Positions 6,989-13,728 of a DNA stretch of 16,042 nucleotides are shown piece after piece (the stretch's first letter is position 1; each line of letters begins with the position of its first letter). Location: contig JAIRXA010000009.1 in NCBI GenBank assembly GCA_031268525.1, forward strand, positions 1 through 16,042. Reading direction: 5' to 3'. The notes below the pieces were generated by a model. The model was not told the DNA's origin. It searched no databases and worked only from the letters and a program-made list of their open reading frames with translations. This DNA is from Coriobacteriales bacterium (GTDB lineage: Bacteria > Actinomycetota > Coriobacteriia > Coriobacteriales > UBA8131). The position numbers and the translations under genes were made by a program.

Positions 6989-8494
6989 CTAGGAGGGCGC
7001 TTCCCGGGCGCTGTGCAGTCGTGTCAGGCGACGCCATTCGATGGTCATCATGGTAGCAGCAGTTATGACGCTCAAGCTATCGGCAACGGGATAGGCGAAA
7101 AAGACACCTTCCAGAGGGACAAGCCCAAAAAACCCGGTGGATTTGATGATAATGGGCAAGAGATAGAGCAGAGGTATCAGATACAGTATCTGCCGAGTGA
7201 GGGTGAGGAACATCGCCTTGATCGGCTGACCACTCGACTGAAAGTAGTTGGCGCTCACCACCTGCAGGCCCATGACCGGCAGCATGAAGACCTGCACCTT
7301 CAAAGCAAAGATCGTAAACTCGCGCAGATCGGTCTTGACGCCAAAGAGGTCGATCAGAGGCTCGGGGAAGGCATGAATGAGAACCCAGAAAACACACCCG
7401 ATGACCACAACCCAGATGAGGGCCGCCTTGAAGGTTGCTTTCACACGATCGTAGATGCGTGCGCCGTAATTGAAGCCAAAGATCGGCTGAACCGCCGTAG
7501 CAACGCCCAACACCGGGAAGAAGGTGAACATCGCAATCCTGATGACGACGCCAATCGAGGCCAAGGCCCCCTGCGAACCGATGACATGCAGTGCCCCATA
7601 GGTGACCAATTGGTTGTTGAGAAAGAAATTGACAACAGCATTGGCCATCTGCAGTGCAAAGGGCGCCGAACCGAGCGTCAGGATGCTTTTGACAATCGGA
7701 CCTTGCGGCTTGAGTTGATGCAGATTGATCCTGAAGGGTGCTTTCTTTGAGAAAACGAAATACCAGAAGATCAGCACCGCGCTGACCGCCTGACCGATAA
7801 CCGTAGCCCAGGCAACACCTGCGACGCCCCAACCAAAAATCATGACAAAGGGATAGCCGAGTGCAATGCAGACGACCGTACCGATAACCATCGTATACAG
7901 AGCACGATTGGGATCGCCAGCGGTACGGATGAAGTTGTTGAACCCCATGCCGAAGAACTGCAGGATGAAGCCTGCGGCAATGATGCGGATAAAGAGTTTG
8001 GAGGACTCCCATATCTCCGGCGTGGCTCCTGAGATTGCCAGTACCTGGTCGGTAAAGAGGATCACAACCGCAGTGCAGACAACTCCAACGATGATCGTCA
8101 AAGTGAAGGCATTGCCCAGGATGCGTTCTGCAACTTCATGTTTACCCTCGCCTAAACGCAGAGCCAACACCGCATTGCCACCAGCGCCAATAAGGATGGC
8201 AACGGCCATGGAGAAGATCATCGTCGGCATGGCGATGGTCGCAATCGCCAGACCTGCCGGACCAACCGCCTGACCGAGATAGATCGCTGAGATGATGCTG
8301 TAGAGCCCGTTGGCTACCAGACCGATGATCGAAGGTATGGAAAACTCCAAGACGAGTCTCGATATCTTGGCCGTGCCAAGCCGTTCGACCCTGGCAAAGC
8401 TCTTTTCGATGAGAGCTGCACGATCACTACTGAGTGTGCTCGATGCGTCGAGTGTGCTCGATGCGTCGAGATCGTTACCTTTTTCTTCTGTCAT
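6989..8494 (-). CDS. MATE family multidrug/Na+ (H+) antiporter
   Basis: A 501-residue, 12-helix transporter. The first helix region has FSIPSIIGLVANGLYSIISAIYLGQAVGPAGLAIATIAMP, a textbook MatE start. The second repeat half has the corresponding SAPFALQMANAVVNFFLNNQL and an FNYGARIYDRVK loop. MATE proteins export drugs and other cationic or amphipathic compounds using ion gradients. It is longer than the usual 440-460 residues because of a hydrophilic N-terminus of about 45 residues, within which LDASST occurs twice in tandem (9-14 and 15-20). AGAGGAT stands just before the ATG. It follows the ABC-F gene with 133 nt between them. The substrate is unknown; the neighbourhood hints at stress or antibiotic tolerance only weakly. 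Confidence 0.93.
   Translation of the reverse strand: MTEEKGNDLDASSTLDASSTLSSDRAALIEKSFARVERLGTAKISRLVLEFSIPSIIGLVANGLYSIISAIYLGQAVGPAGLAIATIAMPTMIFSMAVAILIGAGGNAVLALRLGEGKHEVAERILGNAFTLTIIVGVVCTAVVILFTDQVLAISGATPEIWESSKLFIRIIAAGFILQFFGMGFNNFIRTAGDPNRALYTMVIGTVVCIALGYPFVMIFGWGVAGVAWATVIGQAVSAVLIFWYFVFSKKAPFRINLHQLKPQGPIVKSILTLGSAPFALQMANAVVNFFLNNQLVTYGALHVIGSQGALASIGVVIRIAMFTFFPVLGVATAVQPIFGFNYGARIYDRVKATFKAALIWVVVIGCVFWVLIHAFPEPLIDLFGVKTDLREFTIFALKVQVFMLPVMGLQVVSANYFQSSGQPIKAMFLTLTRQILYLIPLLYLLPIIIKSTGFFGLVPLEGVFFAYPVADSLSVITAATMMTIEWRRLTRLHSAREAPS
8432..8470 (-). repeat. 18-bp perfect tandem repeat at the MATE N-terminus
   Basis: GAGTGTGCTCGATGCGTC occurs at 8432-8449 and again, without change, at 8450-8467, followed by three more matching bases. 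It encodes the doubled hexapeptide LDASST. Perfect identity suggests a recent duplication or a variable copy number. Confidence 0.9.
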
Positions 8495-8555
8495 ATCCTC
8501 TATCCCCTGCGTAGTTTCTCAGCCACCTTTCCTCATAGTACACCTTACCAGTTGA

Positions 8556-8680
8556 TTACTGAGAGGCCAGCTCGTGCTCAATCCGCTGAGTGATCTCATG
8601 CCACTCTACTGGGCGGCCAGCTCGCGTTTACCGAGAGGCCAGCTCGCGTTCGATCCGCTGGGTGATCTCATACCACTCCG
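8556..8680 (-). repeat. duplicated 3' end of the ABC-F gene
   Basis: The 48 bases at 8633-8680, which encode the last residues of the ABC-F protein, recur at 8561-8608 downstream of its stop codon. There are 42 identities and all six differences are transitions. Translated, the distal copy reads EWHEITQRIEHELASQ then TAA, against the genuine EWYEITQRIERELASR then TAA. Between them is a third short copy reading RELAAQ then TAG (about 8607-8627). The array therefore contains three successive C-terminal endings. Confidence 0.85.
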
Positions 8681-10748
8681 CCTCAAGTTTTGGTATTCGC
8701 CGCTGTAGCCCGGAATACTCGTTAAGCGTGGTATTAAAGGTGTCTTTATCTTGGTAGAGCTCCTCGTCGGCCATGAGTTCCACGAGCTGGGCATGGCGCG
8801 CGTTATCGACGTCGAGCTGGCGCTCCACCTGCGCGAGGCGAATACGGTCGTCCTTGAGCACACGATAGGCACGGTTGCGAGCCTCAGCCTCAATTCGCTT
8901 CTGTTCGCGTGTCGAAACCTGTGAGCGTGTGCCTGCCCCTTTGGTAGGCGATTGCGAGCCTTTGGTGGGCGATTGCGAGCCTTTGGTGCGCGAATCCTCG
9001 GTGGGCGAGGCGACGGAGCGCGATCCCTCGGAACGTGACCCTTCGGTGCGCGATCCTTTGGTAGACGATTGCGACCCCTCAAGGCGCGACCTCTCAGGCC
9101 CTGCCGAGCGTAAATCGCCCTCGACCTTATCCAGATAATAATCGTAATCGCCAGCGTATGATCTCACGCGTCCCTCGTCGACCTCGATGATGCGATTGGC
9201 AACATGGCGGATGAGATGCCGGTCGTGCGTGATGAACACGAGGGTGCCCCCAAAGGCCCTGAGCGCCTCTTCCAGCACGTCGGATGAGGCGATATCGAGG
9301 TGGTTCGTTGGCTCGTCGAGCGTGAGCAGAGGCGTGGGAGCAACGAGCATCTTGGCGAGCGCCAGACGACTTTTCTCACCGCCCGAGAGCACGCTGACTT
9401 TCTTGTCCACGTCGTCACCCGTGAACAAAAAGGCGCCGAGCAGAGTGCGTACCTCAGCCTGCGTCCAGCCGGGCGCCACCTTGTCCAGCTCGGTGTAGAC
9501 GGTATTGTGCACGTCGAGCTCCTCAAGCTGATGCTGAGCATAGTAGCTGACGGAGACATGCGCGCCCAGCTTACGTTGACCCTCGTCGGGGGGCAACACG
9601 CCAGCGAGTATCTTCAGCAGGGTCGACTTGCCTGAGCCGTTGGGGCCGACGAGCGCGACCTTCTCGCCACGATAGAGCGTCAGATCGATGGGCGGGCGCT
9701 CGGGGCTACCGCCATAGACCTGATTGGCTCCATAGGATTTGGTGATGCCCGCCAGCTTGATGACCTCATCACCGGTGCGCGGAGGCTGTCGAAAGCGGAA
9801 CTGCACCTTTTTGCGCGCCTCGGGCGACTCGATGCGCACGAGTTTTTCCAGTTTTTTGACGCGATCCTGCACCTGGCGCGCTTTGCTCGCTTTATATCTA
9901 AATCGCCCGATAAAAGCCTCCATGTGGGCAATCTCGGTCTGCTGAGCCTCATAGGCCTCACGCAGGCGCAGCAGATTGGCTTCGCGTTGACGCTCATAGT
10001 CGCTGTAACCGCCACGGTACTGCGTGAGTGATGCGCGATCGAGCTCGATAATATGGTCGACCATCCCGTCCATGAAGGCTCGGTCATGGCTGACGACAAC
10101 GACCGCGCCCTCGTAGCTGCGCAGGAAGCCCTCCAACCAGCGCACACTTTGGAGGTCGAGGTGGTTGGTGGGTTCGTCGAGCAGCAGCAGATCGGGACCC
10201 ACGAGCAACAGGCGAGCAAGGGCGATACGCATCTGCCAGCCGCCGGAGAACTCCCCGGTGTCGCGCGTAAGGTCTTCTTCCTTAAAGCCGAGGCCAAAAA
10301 GCACGCTGCGTGCCAGAGGCTCCAGAGTGTAGCCTCCGCCGTGAGCGTACTGGTCAGAAAGCCGCCCGTATTCGCTGAGGAGTTTCTCGGCGGTTTCATC
10401 CTCGTCGCCATCGGCGGCTGCCTGGGCGATGAGCTGCTCCAGATGGGTGAGACGCTTGCCGATGTCGAGCAGCTCGCTGGCCGCGTCCATGACGGTGTCG
10501 AGAATCGTGCCGCCCGTCAGTTCGATGGCGGTCTGCTCCAGATAGCCAATCACGGCGCCTTTTGCAAGGACGACATTGCCCTCGTCGGGCGCATCGCTAC
10601 CCGCCAGAATGTTGAGCAGCGTGGTCTTGCCCGCGCCATTAGGCCCGACCAGGGCAAAGCGGTCGCGCTCATTGATGCGAAAACTCGCCTCAGCAAAGAG
10701 CACCCGTGAGCCAAAGGACTTGGAGATCTTGTCGACGGAAAGGATCAT
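8628..10748 (-). CDS. ABC-F family ATPase (ribosome-associated, Uup/YdiF-like)
   Basis: A 706-residue soluble protein with two ABC domains and no membrane segments. Domain 1 has Walker A GPNGAGKT (35-42), signature SGGWQ (168-172), Walker B LLLLDEPTNHLD (187-198) and H-loop His221. Domain 2 has GPNGSGKS (368-375), SGGEK (455-459), LDEPTNHLD and His508. The linker of about 80 residues (roughly 240-325) is the charged helical P-site tRNA interaction segment of ABC-F factors. A Ser/Gly/Thr-rich repeat (about 548-608) leads to a C-terminal coiled coil (about 612-706), as in Uup. ABC-F proteins bind the ribosomal E site; they act in translation or give ribosomal antibiotic protection, and sequence alone does not separate these. 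The ATG at 10748 starts the conserved MILSVDKISKSFGS. A GTG at 10796 with GAGG upstream is an alternative. A -10-like TACAAT seven bases before the ATG suggests a leaderless transcript. Confidence 0.94.
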   Translation of the reverse strand: MILSVDKISKSFGSRVLFAEASFRINERDRFALVGPNGAGKTTLLNILAGSDAPDEGNVVLAKGAVIGYLEQTAIELTGGTILDTVMDAASELLDIGKRLTHLEQLIAQAAADGDEDETAEKLLSEYGRLSDQYAHGGGYTLEPLARSVLFGLGFKEEDLTRDTGEFSGGWQMRIALARLLLVGPDLLLLDEPTNHLDLQSVRWLEGFLRSYEGAVVVVSHDRAFMDGMVDHIIELDRASLTQYRGGYSDYERQREANLLRLREAYEAQQTEIAHMEAFIGRFRYKASKARQVQDRVKKLEKLVRIESPEARKKVQFRFRQPPRTGDEVIKLAGITKSYGANQVYGGSPERPPIDLTLYRGEKVALVGPNGSGKSTLLKILAGVLPPDEGQRKLGAHVSVSYYAQHQLEELDVHNTVYTELDKVAPGWTQAEVRTLLGAFLFTGDDVDKKVSVLSGGEKSRLALAKMLVAPTPLLTLDEPTNHLDIASSDVLEEALRAFGGTLVFITHDRHLIRHVANRIIEVDEGRVRSYAGDYDYYLDKVEGDLRSAGPERSRLEGSQSSTKGSRTEGSRSEGSRSVASPTEDSRTKGSQSPTKGSQSPTKGAGTRSQVSTREQKRIEAEARNRAYRVLKDDRIRLAQVERQLDVDNARHAQLVELMADEELYQDKDTFNTTLNEYSGLQRRIPKLEAEWYEITQRIERELASR
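8938..9090 (-). repeat. 21-bp coding repeat in the ABC-F linker
   Basis: Units of 21 bases starting CCTTTGGT lie at 8938-8958, 8959-8979 and 8980-9000; the first two differ at one base. They are followed by degenerate shorter pieces such as GCGCGATCC and CTCGG to about 9090. On the minus strand they encode the heptapeptide GSQSPTK and related Ser/Arg/Gly/Glu residues between the second ABC domain and the coiled coil. Confidence 0.85.
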
Positions 10749-10755
10749 GCTACGT

Positions 10756-10761
10756 ATTGTA
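10756..10761 (-). promoter_or_regulatory. candidate -10 element of a leaderless ABC-F transcript
   Basis: TACAAT on the minus strand ends seven bases before the ATG at 10748, which would place the first transcribed base at or next to the start codon. No Shine-Dalgarno sequence precedes that ATG, consistent with leaderless translation, which is common in Actinobacteria. No good -35 hexamer is seen, so the call is tentative. Confidence 0.35.
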
Positions 10762-10800
10762 TCGCAGTGAGGCGAGCTCGGAGCGGCCGCAGACACGGCT

Positions 10801-10843
10801 AAGCCTCACAGGTCCCGCAAGGAGGGGCGGACTTTGACCGCCC
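10801..10843 (+). repeat. REP-like dispersed palindromic unit, copy B
   Basis: It starts AAGCCTCACAGGTCCCGCAA and continues to a GGGCGG / CCGCCC hairpin with a seven-base loop. It matches copy A at 263-307 at 38 of 42 aligned positions, in the opposite orientation. It overlaps the region just upstream of the ABC-F gene. Confidence 0.6.
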
Positions 10844-10845
10844 TT

Positions 10846-10882
10846 GCGCAGCACAAAAGTGAACATACTTTTTGTGCTGCGC
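10846..10882. repeat. 13-bp perfect inverted repeat (strong hairpin)
   Basis: GCGCAGCACAAAA (10846-10858) pairs perfectly with TTTTGTGCTGCGC (10870-10882) across an 11-base loop. It lies directly beside REP-like copy B. In a minus-strand transcript entering the ABC-F gene it would form a leader hairpin; otherwise it may mark the end of the kinase transcript. No U-tract follows it. Confidence 0.7.
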
Positions 10883-10930
10883 TCTTTCCTTGCCACACTT
10901 TTAACTTTTTTCCCGAAAATGGCCTTGCGC

Positions 10931-11081
10931 TGTACGAGATTGACGTTAGTAGCGAGTTAGACAAGTATATCTTTTATCATCAAATATAAATTGGCTGGTA
11001 GATAAACTGCTCCTGTGAGTAGCTCTTTGTGAAGACCTGCCTTTTGCCCCCTCAAATCGCTACTAACGTCAATCTTGTACA
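10931..11081. mobile_element. 151-bp element with 25-bp terminal inverted repeats (MITE-like)
   Basis: TGTACGAGATTGACGTTAGT plus AGCGA (10931-10955) is the reverse complement of 11057-11081 with one mismatch in 25. The ends enclose 101 mostly AT-rich bases without a reading frame of note. This is the architecture of a miniature inverted-repeat element, or of a very long RNA stem. A TA lies just inside each end (the outermost bases being TG and CA), compatible with TA-targeting transposons of the IS630/Tc1 type, but no longer target duplication is visible and no parent transposase is in the window. Confidence 0.5.
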
Positions 11082-11166
11082 CAAACTACCTGATTTTTTG
11101 CAAAAGCAGGAAAATCTGAGGTTCCGCCCCTACGGAGACGTCCCGACACATATCTCACGTATTCAC

Positions 11167-11190
11167 GCAGGCGGACATCAGTCCGCCTGC
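11167..11190 (-). terminator. candidate terminator hairpin after the sensor kinase gene
   Basis: GCAGGCGGAC (11167-11176) and GTCCGCCTGC (11181-11190) form a perfect 10-bp GC-rich stem with a four-base loop, 17 bases after the kinase stop codon. Position and stability fit a 3' end for the two-component operon. A U-run is lacking on the minus strand, so it might only stabilise the transcript end. Confidence 0.45.
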
Positions 11191-11207
11191 CCGAGCGAGC
11201 GAAGCTA

Positions 11208-12887
11208 TCAGGCGAGCACTCTGAAGCGAAGCGTTGCCTTGAAGAGATCTCCGTCGATACTCAGCTCAAGCCTGCCACCCTGCAATTCGGTGAGACTTTG
11301 GGCTATGGAGAGCCCCAGACCGCTGCCTTCGGTGCTGCGCGAACCGTCGCCTCGCACGAAGCGCTCCAGGAGCTCGTGAGCGGGGATGTCGAGGGGGTCA
11401 CGCGAGGTGTTCTTGAAGGAGAGAGCCACCATGCCAGCGGCCGCCTCGACCGTCAGATACGCTCGTGTGCCGCTCTGGGCGTACTGGCAGATGTTGTTCA
11501 TGAGGTTGTCAAAGACGCGCCACAGATGCCTGCCGTCGGCCAGGATGCGCACCGAGCTCTGCGGTTGACGCGTGACGAGCTCGAGGCCCTGCTCCCGCGC
11601 GCGCTGCTCGTATTCGCCCACGGTCTGCGCCAAGAGCACACCCACCTCGCAGGGGGCAAGATGCACCTCGATGTTGCCTGTGGTTGCCCGCGATGCTTCG
11701 ATAAGCCCTTCGAGAAGTTTATGCAGCCGCTCGGATTGTCGGCGAAGCACCTGAGCGTATTCGACGATCTTCTCGTTATCCGTGGGTTCCAGGGCGATAA
11801 GGTCCGCGTAGTTGATAATGGAGGTGAGCGGTGTCTTGAGATCATGAGAGACATTGGTGATGAGCTCGGTCTTGAGACGCTCGCTTCGCAATCGTTCCTC
11901 GACGGCGCGTGTCATGCCCAGCGCAATGCTGTTGAGATGTTCGCCGTGTTGCCGGAAGCTGCCGAACAGATGATGGGTGTCGATGTGCTGAGAAAGATCT
12001 CCTGCTGCCAGAGCCTGACCGCCCTTCTGTAGCCTACGCATTATAATAGTAAGATAGCAAATCGCAGCTACAAGAAGGAGCTTCTCGACAAACCAGAGGG
12101 TCACCAGATCAATCGCTGGCTCGTTCCAAAGCCAGAGGATCCCCAGGAACTCCAGCAGAGAGATTGCCAGAAAAGCCACGAGAGCTTTCCAGATCAAGGG
12201 GATATTTTGAGCGAGCAGGACGAGCGCGTGCCCCCCAGCCTTGAGGGCTCGCCAGAGAAAACGCGCCAGTTGATAGATGATGGTCTTTCTCCACCACTTC
12301 CCGCGTTTGACGCGCGCAGCAAAGGCCATGCACCAGCCCGTGAAGACAATCACTACGATGGCCAACAGAAAGGCCACCCCGGCAATGGCCTGTAAGTCGG
12401 CGGCGTAGTAACGGATATAATTCCCAAAAAAGACAATATCGAGCCCAACAACGAGCCCAAAGGCGCAGGTGAGAAGGTCAAAGGGGATGCCAAGAGCGAT
12501 GCCCTTAATCTCCTCGCTCCCCCGCCGATGCCCGGCGCTGCACATGAGGAAAACGAAGCACACCACGGTAACTATCAGAGCTGCGATGATGATGGGGTAG
12601 ATCCAGAAGCGCAACGCGTAGCCGATATCGATGAGCATCGTTATCAGGCGAGCGGACTCAGTCTGGCCTATGGAAGTAATCCCATTGGTGGTAATGGTGG
12701 TAATGGTGGCGGTACCCACGTGAAGAGCACGCATCTGCTCAAGGCTTTGCGAATAGAAACCAGCTTCGCCTAAAAACAGAGCCCCAAAAAAGCCGCCCAG
12801 GCTTACGCCCGCCATGAGAACCAGCAGGATAAAGGCGGTAACTTTGGCGGGAAGGGAGTGGGTGAGGGGCCGTTTCTCAGGATTCAT
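11208..12887 (-). CDS. membrane sensor histidine kinase (OmpR-family partner)
   Basis: A 559-residue kinase. The N-terminal half has an inner-membrane helix (about 14-38), an extracytoplasmic segment (about 40-90), then several more helices (about 93-117, 137-156, 166-190, 229-255 and 262-284). A HAMP-like linker follows (about 285-335). HisKA contains the phosphorylated His348 in NVSHDLKTPLTSIINY. The ATPase domain has the N box DNLMNNICQYA (460-470) and the G box EGSGLGLSIAQS (520-531). It lacks a canonical DxGxG box and has FKNTSRDPLDIPAHELLERF instead, as in a known group of Firmicute and actinobacterial kinases. The ATG at 12887 has GGAG eight bases upstream and overlaps the response-regulator gene by 11 nt. 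An upstream Pro-rich frame merely rereads that gene. The multi-helix sensor could detect an envelope signal. The short extracytoplasmic part carries a Thr/Ile repeat. Confidence 0.93.
   Translation of the reverse strand: MNPEKRPLTHSLPAKVTAFILLVLMAGVSLGGFFGALFLGEAGFYSQSLEQMRALHVGTATITTITTNGITSIGQTESARLITMLIDIGYALRFWIYPIIIAALIVTVVCFVFLMCSAGHRRGSEEIKGIALGIPFDLLTCAFGLVVGLDIVFFGNYIRYYAADLQAIAGVAFLLAIVVIVFTGWCMAFAARVKRGKWWRKTIIYQLARFLWRALKAGGHALVLLAQNIPLIWKALVAFLAISLLEFLGILWLWNEPAIDLVTLWFVEKLLLVAAICYLTIIMRRLQKGGQALAAGDLSQHIDTHHLFGSFRQHGEHLNSIALGMTRAVEERLRSERLKTELITNVSHDLKTPLTSIINYADLIALEPTDNEKIVEYAQVLRRQSERLHKLLEGLIEASRATTGNIEVHLAPCEVGVLLAQTVGEYEQRAREQGLELVTRQPQSSVRILADGRHLWRVFDNLMNNICQYAQSGTRAYLTVEAAAGMVALSFKNTSRDPLDIPAHELLERFVRGDGSRSTEGSGLGLSIAQSLTELQGGRLELSIDGDLFKATLRFRVLA
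12687..12713 (-). repeat. 9-bp tandem repeat in the kinase sensor segment
   Basis: GGTGGTAAT at 12687-12695 and 12696-12704 is followed by GGTGGCGGT at 12705-12713. It encodes TATITTITT (about residues 59-67) in the extracytoplasmic part after the first membrane helix. Confidence 0.8.
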
Positions 12888-13728
12888 GGGCGTGGCTCCG
12901 TTCAGGGGTCGTGAGGATGGGCGGGGTGGAGAGGGTGGTGTCGACGGGGGCGGTGTCAGTAGGGGTGGTGTCGTGGGCGAGAACGGTGGGGGTGTCGGTG
13001 GGGATGATGGCGGCGGAAGCATGTTGACATTCGTGTTCGATCTTGTAGCCCTGCCCCCAGACAACTTTAAGGAGGCGCGGTTCAGCGGGGTTGATCTCGA
13101 TTTTCTCCCTGATATGTCGGATATGAACTGCTACGGTGCTCTCGTTACCAAGCGGAGCTTCCTGCCAAACGCTTCGATATATCTCCTGAGGGGCAAAGAC
13201 CTCACCGGGGTGCTCCATGAGCAGTTTGAGGATGGCGTATTCTTTGGGAGTGAGCGAGATCGCCTCGCCGTCAGCGGTGACGCGTTTTGTCTTGTCGTCG
13301 AGGGTAACACCGTCGATTACCAGCATTTGCGCAGTGTGCACGCAAGCGGTTCCCAGATGCAGATAGCGCCGCAGTTGCGCCTTCACGCGCGCTACGACCT
13401 CGACGGGGTTGAAGGGCTTGGTGATGTAATCGTCCGCGCCCACGGTAAGCCCCAGCACCTTGTCATTGTCTTCGCCTTTGGCCGTGAGAAGGATCACAGG
13501 CACATTGCTTGTCTCGCGTATGTGCACCATTGCCGAGATGCCGTCGAGCTGTGGCATCATGATGTCCATGAGGATCAGATGAATTTCCTGCTGAGCCACC
13601 ATAGCGAGAGCTTCTTGGCCGGTGTGCGCCTCAAGCAAAGTGTAGGTGGGGTCTGCGAGGTATATCTTGAGCGCATTGACGATGTCCTGATCGTCGTCAC
13701 AGATGAGTACGCGATACAAAGGCGGCAT
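12877..13728 (-). CDS. OmpR/PhoB-family response regulator with Thr/Pro-rich tail
   Basis: A 283-residue regulator. The receiver domain (about 5-120) has the acidic pair D11-D12, phosphoacceptor Asp55 (LMDIMMPQLDG), Thr82 and Lys104 (DDYITKPF). The C-terminal winged helix (about 135-231) has LTPKEYAILKLLMEHPGEVF, VAVHIRHIREKIE and the family ending VWGQGYKIE. Family members normally stop near residue 230. This one continues for about 50 residues that are rich in Thr, Pro and Ala and contain a pentapeptide repeat (DTTPT, DTAPV, DTTLS). The ATG has GGAG seven bases upstream. It is the first gene of the operon with the kinase, and the two overlap by 11 nt. It probably controls its own operon through repeated TTAA sites upstream. 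Targets among the neighbouring ABC-F and MATE genes are possible but not shown. Confidence 0.94.
   Translation of the reverse strand: MPPLYRVLICDDDQDIVNALKIYLADPTYTLLEAHTGQEALAMVAQQEIHLILMDIMMPQLDGISAMVHIRETSNVPVILLTAKGEDNDKVLGLTVGADDYITKPFNPVEVVARVKAQLRRYLHLGTACVHTAQMLVIDGVTLDDKTKRVTADGEAISLTPKEYAILKLLMEHPGEVFAPQEIYRSVWQEAPLGNESTVAVHIRHIREKIEINPAEPRLLKVVWGQGYKIEHECQHASAAIIPTDTPTVLAHDTTPTDTAPVDTTLSTPPILTTPERSHAHES
12933..13004 (-). repeat. 15-bp coding repeat in the response-regulator tail
   Basis: GGGTGGTGTCGACGG (12933-12947), GGGCGGTGTCAGTAG (12948-12962) and GGGTGGTGTCGTGGG (12963-12977) are consecutive, followed by a related piece, GGTGGGGGTGTCGGTGGGG (12986-13004). They encode a pentapeptide repeat beyond the end of the DNA-binding domain. 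Confidence 0.85.

Larger units (their letters stand above)
10749..11207. other. structured, partly AT-rich intergenic region
   Basis: These 459 bases between the sensor kinase stop and the ABC-F start contain no convincing gene. They are packed with inverted repeats: a REP-like unit (10801-10843), a 13-bp hairpin (10846-10882), a 151-bp element with 25-bp inverted ends (10931-11081), a smaller stem (CTGATTTT, 11090-11097, with AAAAGCAG, 11102-11109) and a 10-bp GC hairpin (11167-11190). The middle part (about 10880-11060) is clearly richer in A+T than its surroundings. Confidence 0.7.

Noticed and set aside
6710..7750. Plus-strand reading frame of 346 codons
   Set aside because: It is antisense to the first aldo/keto reductase and the MATE gene; the protein is rich in His, Gln, Asp and Arg without domain features.
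8606..9082. Separate Pro/Arg-rich protein overlapping the ABC-F 3' end
   Set aside because: It is the ABC-F linker repeat in another frame; its ELAAQ ending is better explained by the 3'-end duplication.
8938..9090. CRISPR-like array
   Set aside because: The 21-bp units are directly adjacent without spacers, are coding and in frame, and no cas genes are present.
10931..11081. Attachment site or tRNA-derived integration scar
   Set aside because: The repeats are inverted rather than direct, there is no tRNA gene or integrase, and the sequence does not fold as a tRNA.
12888..13064. Pro-rich N-terminal extension of the sensor kinase
   Set aside because: It is the response-regulator tail repeat read in another frame. 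The ATG at 12887 has GGAG at proper spacing and starts just before the first membrane helix.
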